From NCBI GenBank assembly GCA_946055775.1, contig CAMGHE010000002.1:1-42056 (forward strand): a DNA stretch of 42,056 nucleotides, read 5' to 3'. Of this stretch, positions 22,827 through 31,354 are shown one piece after another. The notes under the pieces were generated by a model. That model was not told where the DNA came from, did no database searches, and saw only the letters and a list, made by a program, of their open reading frames with translations. Positions within the stretch are counted from its first letter, which is position 1; every line of letters starts with the position of its first letter. The stretch is from an uncultured Bacteroidales bacterium. Its GTDB lineage: Bacteria > Bacteroidota > Bacteroidia > Bacteroidales > Bacteroidaceae. The position numbers and the translations under genes are program-made.

Positions 22827-23651
22827 CTATGCTTTTTCGGAGGGGGTGGCGGCAGACTGTTTGCCCTTCAGCCGGCCGTAGTGGAGGCGCTTGAGGGTAT
22901 TGATGCCGAAGAGGGCGATGACGAGGCGCTTGGTCAGGTCGAAGGACACCATATATATATAGTACCATACGGCGCGCAGCCGGCTGCCGCCGTTGTTGGT
23001 CACGACGTGCATGATGTCGTAGCGCTTGCGGTAGGACCAGGCACCCGACACACCGCCCAGGCGAAACTCGGCGATGTCGGTATCGACATACTTGAACGTG
23101 GCGCCGCGCTGGTAGAAGCGCGTCAGCAAGTCGTAGTCCATCATGTAGCGAAACTTCTTGTCGTACAGTCCGTAGCGCTGGTAGGCCTCTGGAGTGATGA
23201 ACGTGCCCTGATGGGCGCAGCGTATGGTGAGGGGCGCCAAGGGGAAACGCATGGAGGGCACCTCGCGACCGCGGTAGTCGGTGTCGGCATTGGCCACGAT
23301 GACGTTGCCGCGATAGACGTCGGTGCAGCCGTCGTAGGCCCGGGCCACGCTGGTCAGGGCGCCCGGCAGCAGGATGTCGTCGCTGTTGATCATGACGATG
23401 AGGTCGCCCTTGGCGGCGGCGATGCCCTTGTTGAAGGCGTCGCTGATGCCCTCGTCGGGCTCGGAGACGAAATAGCCCAGACGGTCGCGGTAGCGCGCGA
23501 CGATGTCGAGGGTGCGGTCCTTGCTGCCACCGTCGATGATGACATAGTCGATGTGCGGGTAGTCTTGCGCGAGGACGCTCCGGATGGTGCCCTCGATGCA
23601 GGCTTCGCTGTTATAGCAAATCGTGATGACAGAGATGAGAGGCTGTTTCAT
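22827..23651 (-). CDS. GT2 glycosyltransferase
   Basis: A 274-aa family 2 glycosyltransferase with GT-A fold: ISVITICYNSEACIEGTIRSV at the start, YVIIDGGSKDRT, and the metal-binding MINSDDILLPGA (DxD-type), then HQGTFITPEAY and MMDYDLLTRF. This group usually adds a hexose or N-acetylhexosamine to a lipid-linked repeat unit. The start at 23651 overlaps the upstream gene's stop by 4 nt (ATGA). It ends the exopolysaccharide cluster and is followed by a strong terminator. The sugar is unknown. Confidence 0.88.
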   Translation of the reverse strand: MKQPLISVITICYNSEACIEGTIRSVLAQDYPHIDYVIIDGGSKDRTLDIVARYRDRLGYFVSEPDEGISDAFNKGIAAAKGDLIVMINSDDILLPGALTSVARAYDGCTDVYRGNVIVANADTDYRGREVPSMRFPLAPLTIRCAHQGTFITPEAYQRYGLYDKKFRYMMDYDLLTRFYQRGATFKYVDTDIAEFRLGGVSGAWSYRKRYDIMHVVTNNGGSRLRAVWYYIYMVSFDLTKRLVIALFGINTLKRLHYGRLKGKQSAATPSEKA

Positions 23652-24580
23652 GCTTGTGGCGTGGTTGGCTTGTGGTTCAGCACTTCCCGGCGGAAGCGGG
23701 TGAAGGCTTCTTCGTAGGTCGGGTCGATGGGGCGGCGCAGGCACTTCTTCAGGCGCAGTTTCATGCCGACCCACCGCCAGTAGAGGCCGCGCGAGGCGAT
23801 GCGGTGCTTGCGCAGGTAGTAGTCCGTTGATTGGAGGAAGGCCAGATAGCGGCTGGCGGGCACCTGGCGGCCGTGGCCCTCGAGGTGGATGATGCGCAGC
23901 GGCAGGATGCGCAGGCGCCGCTCCGGCAGGCGGCGCATAAGGTCGGGCTCCTCGTTGCAGAGGAAGATGTTCTCGTCGAAGCCCCCGGCCGCCTCAAAAC
24001 GACGGCGCGACAGGGCGAAGGCGGCGCCCCAGGGCCAGGCGATGCGGTTGACGGGGCGCAGACGGTTCACCGAGCCCAGGAACGAGAGACGCTCCAGCAG
24101 GTGGAGCAGGGGGAAGATATAGACGTATTCGGGGAAGTAGGAGTAGGTGTCGTTGCGCCGCCCCTCGGGGTCGGTCAGCGAATAGCCCAGCACGAGGCGG
24201 TCGTCGTCCTCCAGCATACGCACCGTGGTAGAGAACACGTCCTCGGTGACGATGGTGTCGGGGTTGAGGAAGAGGATCTGCGGCGCGACGGTATGGGCCA
24301 CGCCGACGTTGTTGCCGCCGCCGAAGCCATTGTTGCGGGCGTTGGCCACATAGCGCGGGCAGAAGGTGTAGTGCCTCTCGGCCATGGCTGCCTCGAGGCC
24401 CGTGTCGGGCTTGTTGTCCACGACGACGACCTCCAGCGCCGTGCCCATCGGGTTGTGGCGGCTGATGCTGTCTAAGCAGGGCAGGATGACGGCGTTGCTG
24501 TCGTAGGCCACGATGATGACCGCCAGCCGGGCGCCGGCCGTCGTGTCGCCGTGCTGCGAAGAGGATGTGGGGTGTGTCAT
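23648..24580 (-). CDS. GT2 glycosyltransferase, rhamnosyltransferase-like
   Basis: A 310-aa family 2 glycosyltransferase of the WbbL/rhamnosyltransferase type: LAVIIVAYDSNAVILPCLDS, EVVVVDNKPD, ARNNGFGGGNNVGV, LFLNPDTIV, and WPWGAAFALSRRRFEAAGGF followed by LCNEEPDLMRR. It is cytoplasmic at the inner membrane face and should add a sugar to the growing exopolysaccharide unit. It starts 8 nt after the methyltransferase stop, so the restriction-modification genes appear to be inside the same transcript. Confidence 0.88.
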   Translation of the reverse strand: MTHPTSSSQHGDTTAGARLAVIIVAYDSNAVILPCLDSISRHNPMGTALEVVVVDNKPDTGLEAAMAERHYTFCPRYVANARNNGFGGGNNVGVAHTVAPQILFLNPDTIVTEDVFSTTVRMLEDDDRLVLGYSLTDPEGRRNDTYSYFPEYVYIFPLLHLLERLSFLGSVNRLRPVNRIAWPWGAAFALSRRRFEAAGGFDENIFLCNEEPDLMRRLPERRLRILPLRIIHLEGHGRQVPASRYLAFLQSTDYYLRKHRIASRGLYWRWVGMKLRLKKCLRRPIDPTYEEAFTRFRREVLNHKPTTPQA

Positions 24581-24588
24581 GGCGAGGG

Positions 24589-25680
24589 TTATTTCTCCAT
24601 CAGGAACAGGTACTCCTTGTTCTTACCGTTATCGTTTATCCATTCGTTGGTCCAGCAGAAGCCGGACATGACGTTCTTCTTATAGTCAATCTCTTTGGCA
24701 GAGACCAGACGGCCGTGGGTGTGGATGATGTCGTAGAGTTCCTGTCTGGTGGCCCTGCCTCCCGAACTGTAGGAGAGGAGGATGTACCGGGCGTTGGTCT
24801 CGGAAATCATGCGGTCGATAGCCTGCATGGCGATGAACCTGCCGCTGTCGTCCCTCCTGAACTCCTCGAAGACGGAGGCCGAAACGACGTCGTGGGTGTC
24901 GTCCCTGCGGTTGGCCTTGCCAAAGAGGGTGGGGCGGTCGTTGAGGATAATGGTCTTCCAGAGGTGGTAGTAGGAGGCGTAGCGCACGCGGCTCGGCGGC
25001 ATCTTCTCGTTGTTTGAGCCGTAGGGCGGGTCAAGGTACACCAGGTCGTGATAGGTCTTTATCGCGTCGAAGATGTCGCCCTTCATGGTCTTGTTTTCTG
25101 ACGTGCGGCGGAAACGCTTGGGCAACTCCATCTTCATGGTGTGGTACGACCGTGCGGACCAGCCCGACAGGTAGGCCACGAAGTGCCCCAGCGTGTTGTC
25201 GACAGCGTCCATGGCGCGTATCAGACTGGTCAGGATGACGCACTTGTCGATGTAGTCGAGGTGCAGGTCGTCGATGCGGTCGCGGATGGCGTCGAGTTTC
25301 CGGGTGTTGTGCGCTTGGAACGGCCTTTTGCCCTTCTCGTCCTGACCGCCATAGTGCTCGGTGAACCAGCCGTCGTACCCTTCCAGACTGTTCAGTTCGT
25401 CGATGATTTCGCGGTAATAGGCGTCGGGCTTGTCGGCCACCAGATAGCAGTTGCCAAACACCTCAGACCACTCGGCGATGTCGTTGCTGGTGGTTTGGTA
25501 GCCCATCTGCGCGAAAGCCTGTGCCACCCTCGTGGTGCCGGCGAAGCCGTCGAGGACGCTGCTGACGTTGAGGTCCTGTATGGTGCTGACGATGTGGGGT
25601 AGCAGCTTGAGCTTCGATCCAATGTACTTTATCCCCTCAGTCTGCGGGGTTTCTATGTCGCCAAAGAGTCCTCTCTGCAT
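24589..25680 (-). CDS. D12-class N6-adenine DNA methyltransferase
   Basis: A 363-aa type II methyltransferase of the D12 (Dam-like, alpha) group. Motif X-like IKYIGSKLKLLPHI is followed by motif I VLDGFAGTTRVAQAF and motif IV YLDPPYGSNN, the usual order for this class. The start at 25680 (MQRGLFGDIETP) leaves one base to the upstream restriction gene; the longer ORF start lies within that gene. It should methylate adenine in the site cut by the neighbouring endonuclease; the recognition sequence cannot be read from the protein by eye. Base composition looks lower in GC than the sugar genes around it, consistent with transfer. Confidence 0.88.
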   Translation of the reverse strand: MQRGLFGDIETPQTEGIKYIGSKLKLLPHIVSTIQDLNVSSVLDGFAGTTRVAQAFAQMGYQTTSNDIAEWSEVFGNCYLVADKPDAYYREIIDELNSLEGYDGWFTEHYGGQDEKGKRPFQAHNTRKLDAIRDRIDDLHLDYIDKCVILTSLIRAMDAVDNTLGHFVAYLSGWSARSYHTMKMELPKRFRRTSENKTMKGDIFDAIKTYHDLVYLDPPYGSNNEKMPPSRVRYASYYHLWKTIILNDRPTLFGKANRRDDTHDVVSASVFEEFRRDDSGRFIAMQAIDRMISETNARYILLSYSSGGRATRQELYDIIHTHGRLVSAKEIDYKKNVMSGFCWTNEWINDNGKNKEYLFLMEK

Positions 25681-25681
25681 G

Positions 25682-26554
25682 TCAGTGTGATGTGGAAAAG
25701 AAGCGGTCGATGTCTTCCTGAAGTATGGTGTTCGCGGCGTGGTGTCCTTGGGCTGTGGCATTGAGAGCCAGTCGGAACAACTTCACCAGCGCGTCGTTGT
25801 GCTCGTATGAAATCCAACCGTTGGTCAGACTCTTGAAGTAACTATAAGCGTATTGGGTATGTGTCCACAGGCCACGTTGAAGCGCGTTGGCCTCCGGACC
25901 TCCATATCTCACCTCGCAGATATAGCGTCCATGCTCGTCGAGGAAGAGGTAGATAGGGTGCTTCCGCGTATAACTTTCAGATAAGGTCTGGGTCTCGGTA
26001 TTGTAATGGTAATCCTTGGGGACGTAAAGAATGCGCCTCGTATCGCGCACCATCTTCTCGAAGTCAAACACCATGATGTTGCACTCGAGTTTCTTCTCTT
26101 TGTAAATCAGAGGTAATACGTTGATTTGTGATAAGCCTTTGAAGGCGTCGGAAGAGAAGATTTTTGCGATGCCCTCTAAATCAGAGATATCTTTTCCGCG
26201 TTGCTCCAGTTCAGGAAACATTTTGGCCTCCTTGTCCGTAGAGAGTTGGAGCGGTCCATCGCCGTAAGCTTTGATACTGACGGGGAAGGACGAGTTAGAG
26301 AGTTCGTCCTTGATGACGATGTCCTCCTCGTGTGTCTTGGCGCGAAACCTTTCCTTACCCACGTGCAGGCAGTCGTAATTGTACATAAACTGGTGTATGA
26401 ACTCAGTGAGGCCAATTTCCGCCATGTCTCCATGTGTCTTGTTGCCGACGAGACGCATGGTGAAGATGTTGGAAAGCGTGTTGACAATCAATTCCGGACG
26501 CTTCTTGGCGAGGATTTGAAAGTGTGCCTGAAAGTCTTGATAGTTGGCAGCCAT
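25682..26554 (-). CDS. Probable type II restriction endonuclease
   Basis: A 290-aa protein directly upstream of the methyltransferase and almost touching it (1-nt gap), which is the main ground for the call. Sequence features fit a restriction nuclease: a helical N-terminus (RPELIVNTLSNIFTMRLVGNK), a possible PD-(D/E)xK-like core in EEDIVIKDELSNSSFPVSIKAYGDG with D and K placed as expected but Ser at the middle acidic position, and a mixed C-terminal half. I cannot name its specificity or family. The start at 26554 (MAANYQDF) is the first sensible Met. It is notably less GC-rich than the flanking polymerase and glycosyltransferase genes. Confidence 0.65.
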   Translation of the reverse strand: MAANYQDFQAHFQILAKKRPELIVNTLSNIFTMRLVGNKTHGDMAEIGLTEFIHQFMYNYDCLHVGKERFRAKTHEEDIVIKDELSNSSFPVSIKAYGDGPLQLSTDKEAKMFPELEQRGKDISDLEGIAKIFSSDAFKGLSQINVLPLIYKEKKLECNIMVFDFEKMVRDTRRILYVPKDYHYNTETQTLSESYTRKHPIYLFLDEHGRYICEVRYGGPEANALQRGLWTHTQYAYSYFKSLTNGWISYEHNDALVKLFRLALNATAQGHHAANTILQEDIDRFFSTSH

Positions 26555-26576
26555 AGTACTTCTGGAGTTAACCGTG

Positions 26577-27617
26577 TTATATCTGCAGCAATTGCGTGTA
26601 GAGCACGTCGATGAGGAAGATGCCACAGACGTAGATGAGGATGAGGAGGCGGGCGGCCCAGACGGGGCGGATGATATGGATGAGCAGCGGTACCATCAGA
26701 ATCTCCACGAAGCCGAAGAGCTCGCTGATGCGGGCGGCATAGACGGCGATGAAGTTGAACACGCCCAAGCAGATATACGACAGAGCGAATATCTTGAGCA
26801 GCAGCGTGATGTAGGGGCAGTGGGCCTTGACCTCGTCATACTTCCAGAGCAGGACGTAATAGACCATCATCTTGAGCATGATGGCGGCGTTGAAGATGTT
26901 GATCTGCTCCACCTCGGCCAGGCCCTTGTCCTTGATATCCTCGTAGAGCATGAGTTTGTCCTGGACAAAGTCGAGGGGGACGAGGGTGATAAAGTCGATG
27001 TTGTACAGTACCGATGCGAAGGCCATGCACGGGGCGAAGGCCAGCACCACGCGGTGCCAATTCTTCAGGTCGTTGTTGCGGAAGAGGAGCATCAGGAAGG
27101 CCATGATGGCCGTGATGTGGAAGAAGATGGCTACGCCGAAGAGCGCCGCCGTGACCCACCGCTGGCGCTGCACCATGAAGTAGAAGCCCAGAATGATGAA
27201 GGCCACTGCCGCACCCACACGGATCTGTGTCATGTCGTGCAGGATGAGGAAGTGGCTCATATAGACCGCGATGAGCAGGAAGTAGTCCTTGTTCAGGTGG
27301 GTGAAGATGAAGCACTTGAGGGGAATGGCCAGCAGGGCATAGACGATGAAGATGCCCTGCACGTCGCCCAGCGTGGCGCGCACGCTCTCGCTGATGAAGA
27401 TGAAGGTGGGCTCGACCATGTCGTCGAAGTTGCCCAGGTAGTAACTGTAATACTGCAGCGAGTCTTTGTCGATGCCCAGGGGACGCAGGCCGGCCATCAG
27501 CGTGATACTGGCAGCTATGCCGGCATACACCAGGATGCGCGTGACGGGCCGCTCGTCTCTGAGAAAAGAGAAGGCGACCGCCGTGACCATGAGCAGGAAG
27601 AGTAGGGCAACGAACAT
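26577..27617 (-). CDS. EpsG-family polysaccharide polymerase (Wzy-type)
   Basis: A 346-aa integral membrane protein with about ten TM segments and the EpsG pattern: a first TM, then LMAGLRPLGIDKDSLQYYSYY, SHFLILHDMTQIRVGAAVAFI and FFHITAIMAFLMLLF. Such proteins polymerise lipid-linked repeat units at the outer face of the inner membrane. It lies between the Wzz gene and the restriction-modification pair, 22 nt upstream of the latter. Confidence 0.8.
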   Translation of the reverse strand: MFVALLFLLMVTAVAFSFLRDERPVTRILVYAGIAASITLMAGLRPLGIDKDSLQYYSYYLGNFDDMVEPTFIFISESVRATLGDVQGIFIVYALLAIPLKCFIFTHLNKDYFLLIAVYMSHFLILHDMTQIRVGAAVAFIILGFYFMVQRQRWVTAALFGVAIFFHITAIMAFLMLLFRNNDLKNWHRVVLAFAPCMAFASVLYNIDFITLVPLDFVQDKLMLYEDIKDKGLAEVEQINIFNAAIMLKMMVYYVLLWKYDEVKAHCPYITLLLKIFALSYICLGVFNFIAVYAARISELFGFVEILMVPLLIHIIRPVWAARLLILIYVCGIFLIDVLYTQLLQI

Positions 27618-27692
27618 GGGGACTTGGGCAGGGAGGACTTAGACGGTGGGGGGTGGCTGTTGGCGTTGGGGAGAGATGGAAAGGTGGGCGGG

Positions 27693-28847
27693 TCAGTTGG
27701 TCACTGTTACGGTCACGGTGTTGTCAGGGTCCTTGTCGGCATCGTGACCGTCAGTCTTAGGGGCGTCCTCCTGCTCCTCGTCCTCGCGAGTGCGTAACAG
27801 AATGAGGATGCTCCTGATGACGAACACCAGGAAGGTGAGTGCCGCTACGTTGAACATGCGCTTTGGCCCGGCGTGCTTCACCGGCACGCTGGCGTTCTGC
27901 AGTACCGTGAAGGCTGGCGTGCGTTCCAACACCTTCGACTCGGCCATGATGCGCTGCTGGGCCAGCGAATTGTAGGCCGTGAAGGCCATCTGCATCTCGT
28001 TCTCAAGCTGGTCCTGACGGTTCTTGTAGGTCTGGAGCACAACGTCCTGGTGGGCGTCCACGAAGTCGGCATAGGCGGCGCAGGCCTTCAGGTACTTGTC
28101 GTGCGCCTCCTGACACAGGGTGGTGACGTGGTCCAGGTCGATGCGGGCCTTCTTCGTGCGGTATTCGGTGATGAAGTCTTGCAGGCGGGCCATCACGGTG
28201 TCGGCCATGCAGGCGGCCACGAGGGGGTCTTGTGCCGTGGTGGTCAGGGTGATGACGTCGGTCTTCTTATCTACGGCACAGCGTATGCTGCCGCCTATGC
28301 CGCGCACCACCTTGTCTTCCATCTCGGTCAGGCGGAAGGGGTCGGGGCGGTAGTCCTTGTCGGTGTTGAGCGTGCCCGGCTTCTTGAGCATCGCCTTGAC
28401 CTTGATCATGGCCCAGGTCCAAAAGGGTGCCTTCTGGTGCTGGGTGAGGTAATCGACGTAGCGGCCGCGGAAACTGCCGTCGGCCGTCTGTACCTGCACG
28501 TCCATGAGCGGCACGAGGAAGTCGGTGGAGTTGATGACGTCGGGGTAGAACATGGGCGTGATGGCATCGGACGAGTTCATGCTGTTGAGGTTGATGCCCA
28601 CCATCGAGGCCATGCTGCTCAGACCGCCGAGGCTTCCGCCACCGTTGGTGTATTCGGGGGCCAGTTTGACTTGCACCTGATAGTAACGGGGGATGCAGAG
28701 CATGATGGCCGACGTCAGGACGATGGTCAGGGAGATTGGCAGGATGTACTTCTTGCGGTTGCGATAGAGGGTGGCGACGATGACGTCTAAGCGTATCTTT
28801 CCGCCGAACGAGGCTTGGAGCGTATTGCGCGAGGCTTTCTGTGACAT
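27693..28847 (-). CDS. Chain-length determinant protein (Wzz/PCP family)
   Basis: A 384-aa polysaccharide co-polymerase: first TM near residues 35-52 (ILPISLTIVLTSAIMLCI), a long periplasmic part with the family-like PMFYPDVINSTDFLVPLM and a coiled-coil region (about 220-310), then PVKHAGPKRMFNVAALTFLVFVIRSILIL as second TM. The Asp/Glu-rich cytoplasmic tail has no kinase domain. It should set the chain length of the polymer made by the EpsG-like protein. A 75-nt gap separates it from that gene. Confidence 0.88.
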   Translation of the reverse strand: MSQKASRNTLQASFGGKIRLDVIVATLYRNRKKYILPISLTIVLTSAIMLCIPRYYQVQVKLAPEYTNGGGSLGGLSSMASMVGINLNSMNSSDAITPMFYPDVINSTDFLVPLMDVQVQTADGSFRGRYVDYLTQHQKAPFWTWAMIKVKAMLKKPGTLNTDKDYRPDPFRLTEMEDKVVRGIGGSIRCAVDKKTDVITLTTTAQDPLVAACMADTVMARLQDFITEYRTKKARIDLDHVTTLCQEAHDKYLKACAAYADFVDAHQDVVLQTYKNRQDQLENEMQMAFTAYNSLAQQRIMAESKVLERTPAFTVLQNASVPVKHAGPKRMFNVAALTFLVFVIRSILILLRTREDEEQEDAPKTDGHDADKDPDNTVTVTVTN

Positions 28848-28910
28848 GGTGTGTGGGGGTATGGGTGAGCCGCCATGGCGCGCGATGTGTCTGTGGCGGC
28901 AGTGGTTTCC

Positions 28911-29552
28911 TTATTGTTCGATGGTCTTGATGACTTTGGCGGGCGAGCCTACGGCGATGCTGTAGGGCGGGATGTCGCGCGTGACGACGGAGCCGGCGCC
29001 GATGACGCTGTAGTCGCCGATGGTGACGCCGGGCATGACGCATACGCCTTCGCCCAGATGGACGCAGCGCCCTATCTTCACCGGTCCGCGACTGACGAGC
29101 GGGCGGTGGCGTGGCGGCATCTCCAGCTCGGCGCGTGTCGTGCCGCCGTGGGTATGGTCGGTGATGTAGCAGCGGGCGCCCATCGTGGTATATTCGCCAA
29201 TCTCCACGTGGTTGATGCAGCCCACGCGGCTCAGCGGCGCCAGCACCACACGGTCGTGGATGATGAGGCGGGGCGTGAAACGCTGGCCCGCATTGTCCCA
29301 GCGGTCCAGGCACTGCAAACGCACGTCGAAGCCCATCTCGACGTGGTGACCCAGCGTCATGTGCTTCATGCCGGAGAGGTGCAGGCGCGTGCTGCTCAGC
29401 GCCACGCTGCCGCAGCGGCCGAAGCACTGCTTGATGTAGGCGGCGTAGATGTTGCGCCATAGGATGGACAGTTTGGCGCAGAGCCAGGGCCAGCCCAGGT
29501 GGGCGAAGGGCCAGGTCAGACAGAGGAAGAGGAAGCGGATGATGCGTTTCAT
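28911..29552 (-). CDS. Hexapeptide-repeat acyltransferase
   Basis: A 213-aa left-handed beta-helix transferase. After an N-terminal amphipathic/hydrophobic stretch come hexapeptide turns: VEIGEYTTMGARCYITDHTH, then KIGRCVHLGEGVCVMPGVTI, GDYSVIGAGSVVTRDIPPYS and the typical AVGSPAKVIK end. The DHTH segment carries the usual catalytic His. It probably O-acetylates a sugar of the exopolysaccharide. It is 64 nt downstream of the flippase gene. Confidence 0.85.
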   Translation of the reverse strand: MKRIIRFLFLCLTWPFAHLGWPWLCAKLSILWRNIYAAYIKQCFGRCGSVALSSTRLHLSGMKHMTLGHHVEMGFDVRLQCLDRWDNAGQRFTPRLIIHDRVVLAPLSRVGCINHVEIGEYTTMGARCYITDHTHGGTTRAELEMPPRHRPLVSRGPVKIGRCVHLGEGVCVMPGVTIGDYSVIGAGSVVTRDIPPYSIAVGSPAKVIKTIEQ

Positions 29553-29616
29553 ATCATAGGAGGGGATTATGTCGGAGTGGGGTGGAGCATGCGGAGGAGG
29601 CGTCTGCCCGATGTGA

Positions 29617-31140
29617 TCACCGCATCAGATGCAGCCGCCGGAGGACAAACTGCCGCTCGCTGCTCTGCAGACCGAAGACGAAGGCTATCAGCCCTGTCCA
29701 GCCCACGGTGAGGGCGCAGAACAGCAGGTGTGCCCAGAGCCCCTCGGGCGTGACATAGTGGAGCACGGCGGCCGGCAGACCGACGCTCAGGGTGCCCACG
29801 ATGATGATGCGTGAGAGCACGCGGCGTACAAACAGCCGGGCGGAGAAGCCGAACAGCCCGCGGCACAGCCAGATACGGATGACCTGTGCCGCCAGCGTCG
29901 TGGCCAGCAGGACGACGAAGATGAGTGCGGGCTCACGCGTGGCGTGCAGCGTGAAGTAGCCCACGGGCAGCGTCAGGAGCAGCGTCAGCCCGATGCTGAC
30001 GTAATAGCGGCGCACGCGCCCCGTGGCGGCGGCGCCGATCATCATGGGGTTGGCCACGCAGTCGATGAGCGACACGCACAGCAGCAGGCGCACGAAGGTG
30101 GCGGCATGGGCCGGCACGACGGGCAGCCACAGCTGCAGCACGAAGTCGGTGTCGAGGGCAAGGGGCACGGCCATGAGCAGCATCAGCATGAACGACAGCC
30201 GTGACGACGTCAGCACCAGACGGTTCATCTGGCCCACCTCGCCCTGAGCGTAGGTCTTGGTAATCTGCGGGTTGATGGCGGTCTGAAAACTGGCTATGAA
30301 CGCTGTCACCGCCGTCTGTATCTGAAACGCCACGCCGCGGGCTGCGTTGACCAACGGACCGAAGAAAAAGTTGAGCATCAGGTTGATGCCCTGCGTGTTG
30401 GCCACGAGCGACAGATTGCCGAAGGTGCTCCACCCCGTGAAGGCCAGCATCTCGCGGTAGAGGGCGCCGTCGCGCATGAGGCGGAAGCGTAGGGTACGGT
30501 AGCGCAGGCGGCAGTAGAGCCAGTAGATGGCGCGCACGACGGCCGCCTCGGCCAGCATCAGCAGGGCATAGACGGCCAGGATGTGGTCGGCGGGGAAGAG
30601 GTAGAGGCTCAGCGTGACGCCCAGTTTGAGCAACACATCGACGATGGTGATGGCGGCATAGGCGCCCATGTTTTCGTGGGCAATGATGGTGGCATTGCAG
30701 GGCATACTCATGATGAGCAGCATGCCCGAGAGCAGCGAGCAGCCGAACACCATATAGACCTGCATGACCTTCTCGGGCGGGCACACCAGAAAGGTGTGGA
30801 TGTACCACGTCCCCAGGGCACCGCCCACCACGACCACGCCGATGCCCAGCAGGGCATGGATGACGGTGGCCGCCGAATAGACGCGGTTCAGATAGTCGGC
30901 ATCGCCGCGCCCCAGCGCCACGGTGATGAAGCGCTGCGTGCAGGTGGTCATCGAGTTGTTGAGAAACATCAGCACCACCACGATGCCGCCCACCACGTCG
31001 TACAGGCCATAGTTTTCCACACCCAGCACGTGCATCAACACGCGCGAGGTGTAGAGGAATACGGCCATTTGGAAGAGCATGCGGAAATAAAGGATGAGCG
31101 TGTTGCGCGCCACCCTGCGTGTGTCTGCTTGCTGTGTCAT
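29617..31140 (-). CDS. Wzx-type polysaccharide flippase (MATE/MOP superfamily)
   Basis: A 507-aa membrane protein with 12-14 TM segments, beginning RRVARNTLILYFRMLFQ and LYTSRVLMHVLGVENYGLYD, the typical start of Bacteroidetes oligosaccharide flippases, with FTGWSTFGNLSLVANTQGIN in the middle. It moves lipid-linked repeat units across the inner membrane and is the first gene of the cluster. The start at 31140 is preferred to the ORF-track start at 31317, because the earlier part lacks family features and precedes the promoter. The promoter's -7 box ends only 5 nt before this ATG, so the mRNA may be nearly leaderless. Confidence 0.88.
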   Translation of the reverse strand: MTQQADTRRVARNTLILYFRMLFQMAVFLYTSRVLMHVLGVENYGLYDVVGGIVVVLMFLNNSMTTCTQRFITVALGRGDADYLNRVYSAATVIHALLGIGVVVVGGALGTWYIHTFLVCPPEKVMQVYMVFGCSLLSGMLLIMSMPCNATIIAHENMGAYAAITIVDVLLKLGVTLSLYLFPADHILAVYALLMLAEAAVVRAIYWLYCRLRYRTLRFRLMRDGALYREMLAFTGWSTFGNLSLVANTQGINLMLNFFFGPLVNAARGVAFQIQTAVTAFIASFQTAINPQITKTYAQGEVGQMNRLVLTSSRLSFMLMLLMAVPLALDTDFVLQLWLPVVPAHAATFVRLLLCVSLIDCVANPMMIGAAATGRVRRYYVSIGLTLLLTLPVGYFTLHATREPALIFVVLLATTLAAQVIRIWLCRGLFGFSARLFVRRVLSRIIIVGTLSVGLPAAVLHYVTPEGLWAHLLFCALTVGWTGLIAFVFGLQSSERQFVLRRLHLMR

Positions 31141-31145
31141 ACGCG

Positions 31146-31175
31146 CAAAGGTACGTTTTTTATCGCAGCGGCCAA
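31146..31175 (-). promoter_or_regulatory. Promoter of the exopolysaccharide cluster
   Basis: Minus strand: TTGG (31172-31175), an 18-nt spacer CCGCTGCGATAAAAAACG, then TACCTTTG (31146-31153), matching TAnnTTTG. The ATG of wzx follows after 5 nt. The TTGGCC and CTGCGATAAAA parts are shared with the tRNA-Leu promoter. Confidence 0.65.
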
Positions 31176-31302
31176 TGTTTGGTGCCATGAAAGTGTGCAG
31201 TTGGCGCCCATATATGACGCTATGGCGCGCAATGGGGTTGAGGCGCGAGGCCGGACGGCGGACGTCCGTGAAACCAAACCCCACACTGACGCGCCCACAA
31301 AG

Positions 31303-31340
31303 CGCAGCGCCGTGCATGTGGGGACATGCACGGCGCTGCG
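31303..31340 (-). terminator. 17-bp-stem terminator of the Etf/acyl-CoA dehydrogenase operon
   Basis: CGCAGCGCCGTGCATGT and its exact complement flank a GGGG loop. On the minus strand CTTTGTGG follows. It lies 14 nt past the acyl-CoA dehydrogenase stop and insulates the wzx promoter region. Confidence 0.75.
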
Positions 31341-31354
31341 GGTGGTGCGACGGC

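Noticed and set aside
24589-26554. Intact transposon carrying the restriction-modification genes
   Set aside because: No transposase, integrase or terminal inverted repeats are seen at either edge; insertion is suggested only by composition and context.
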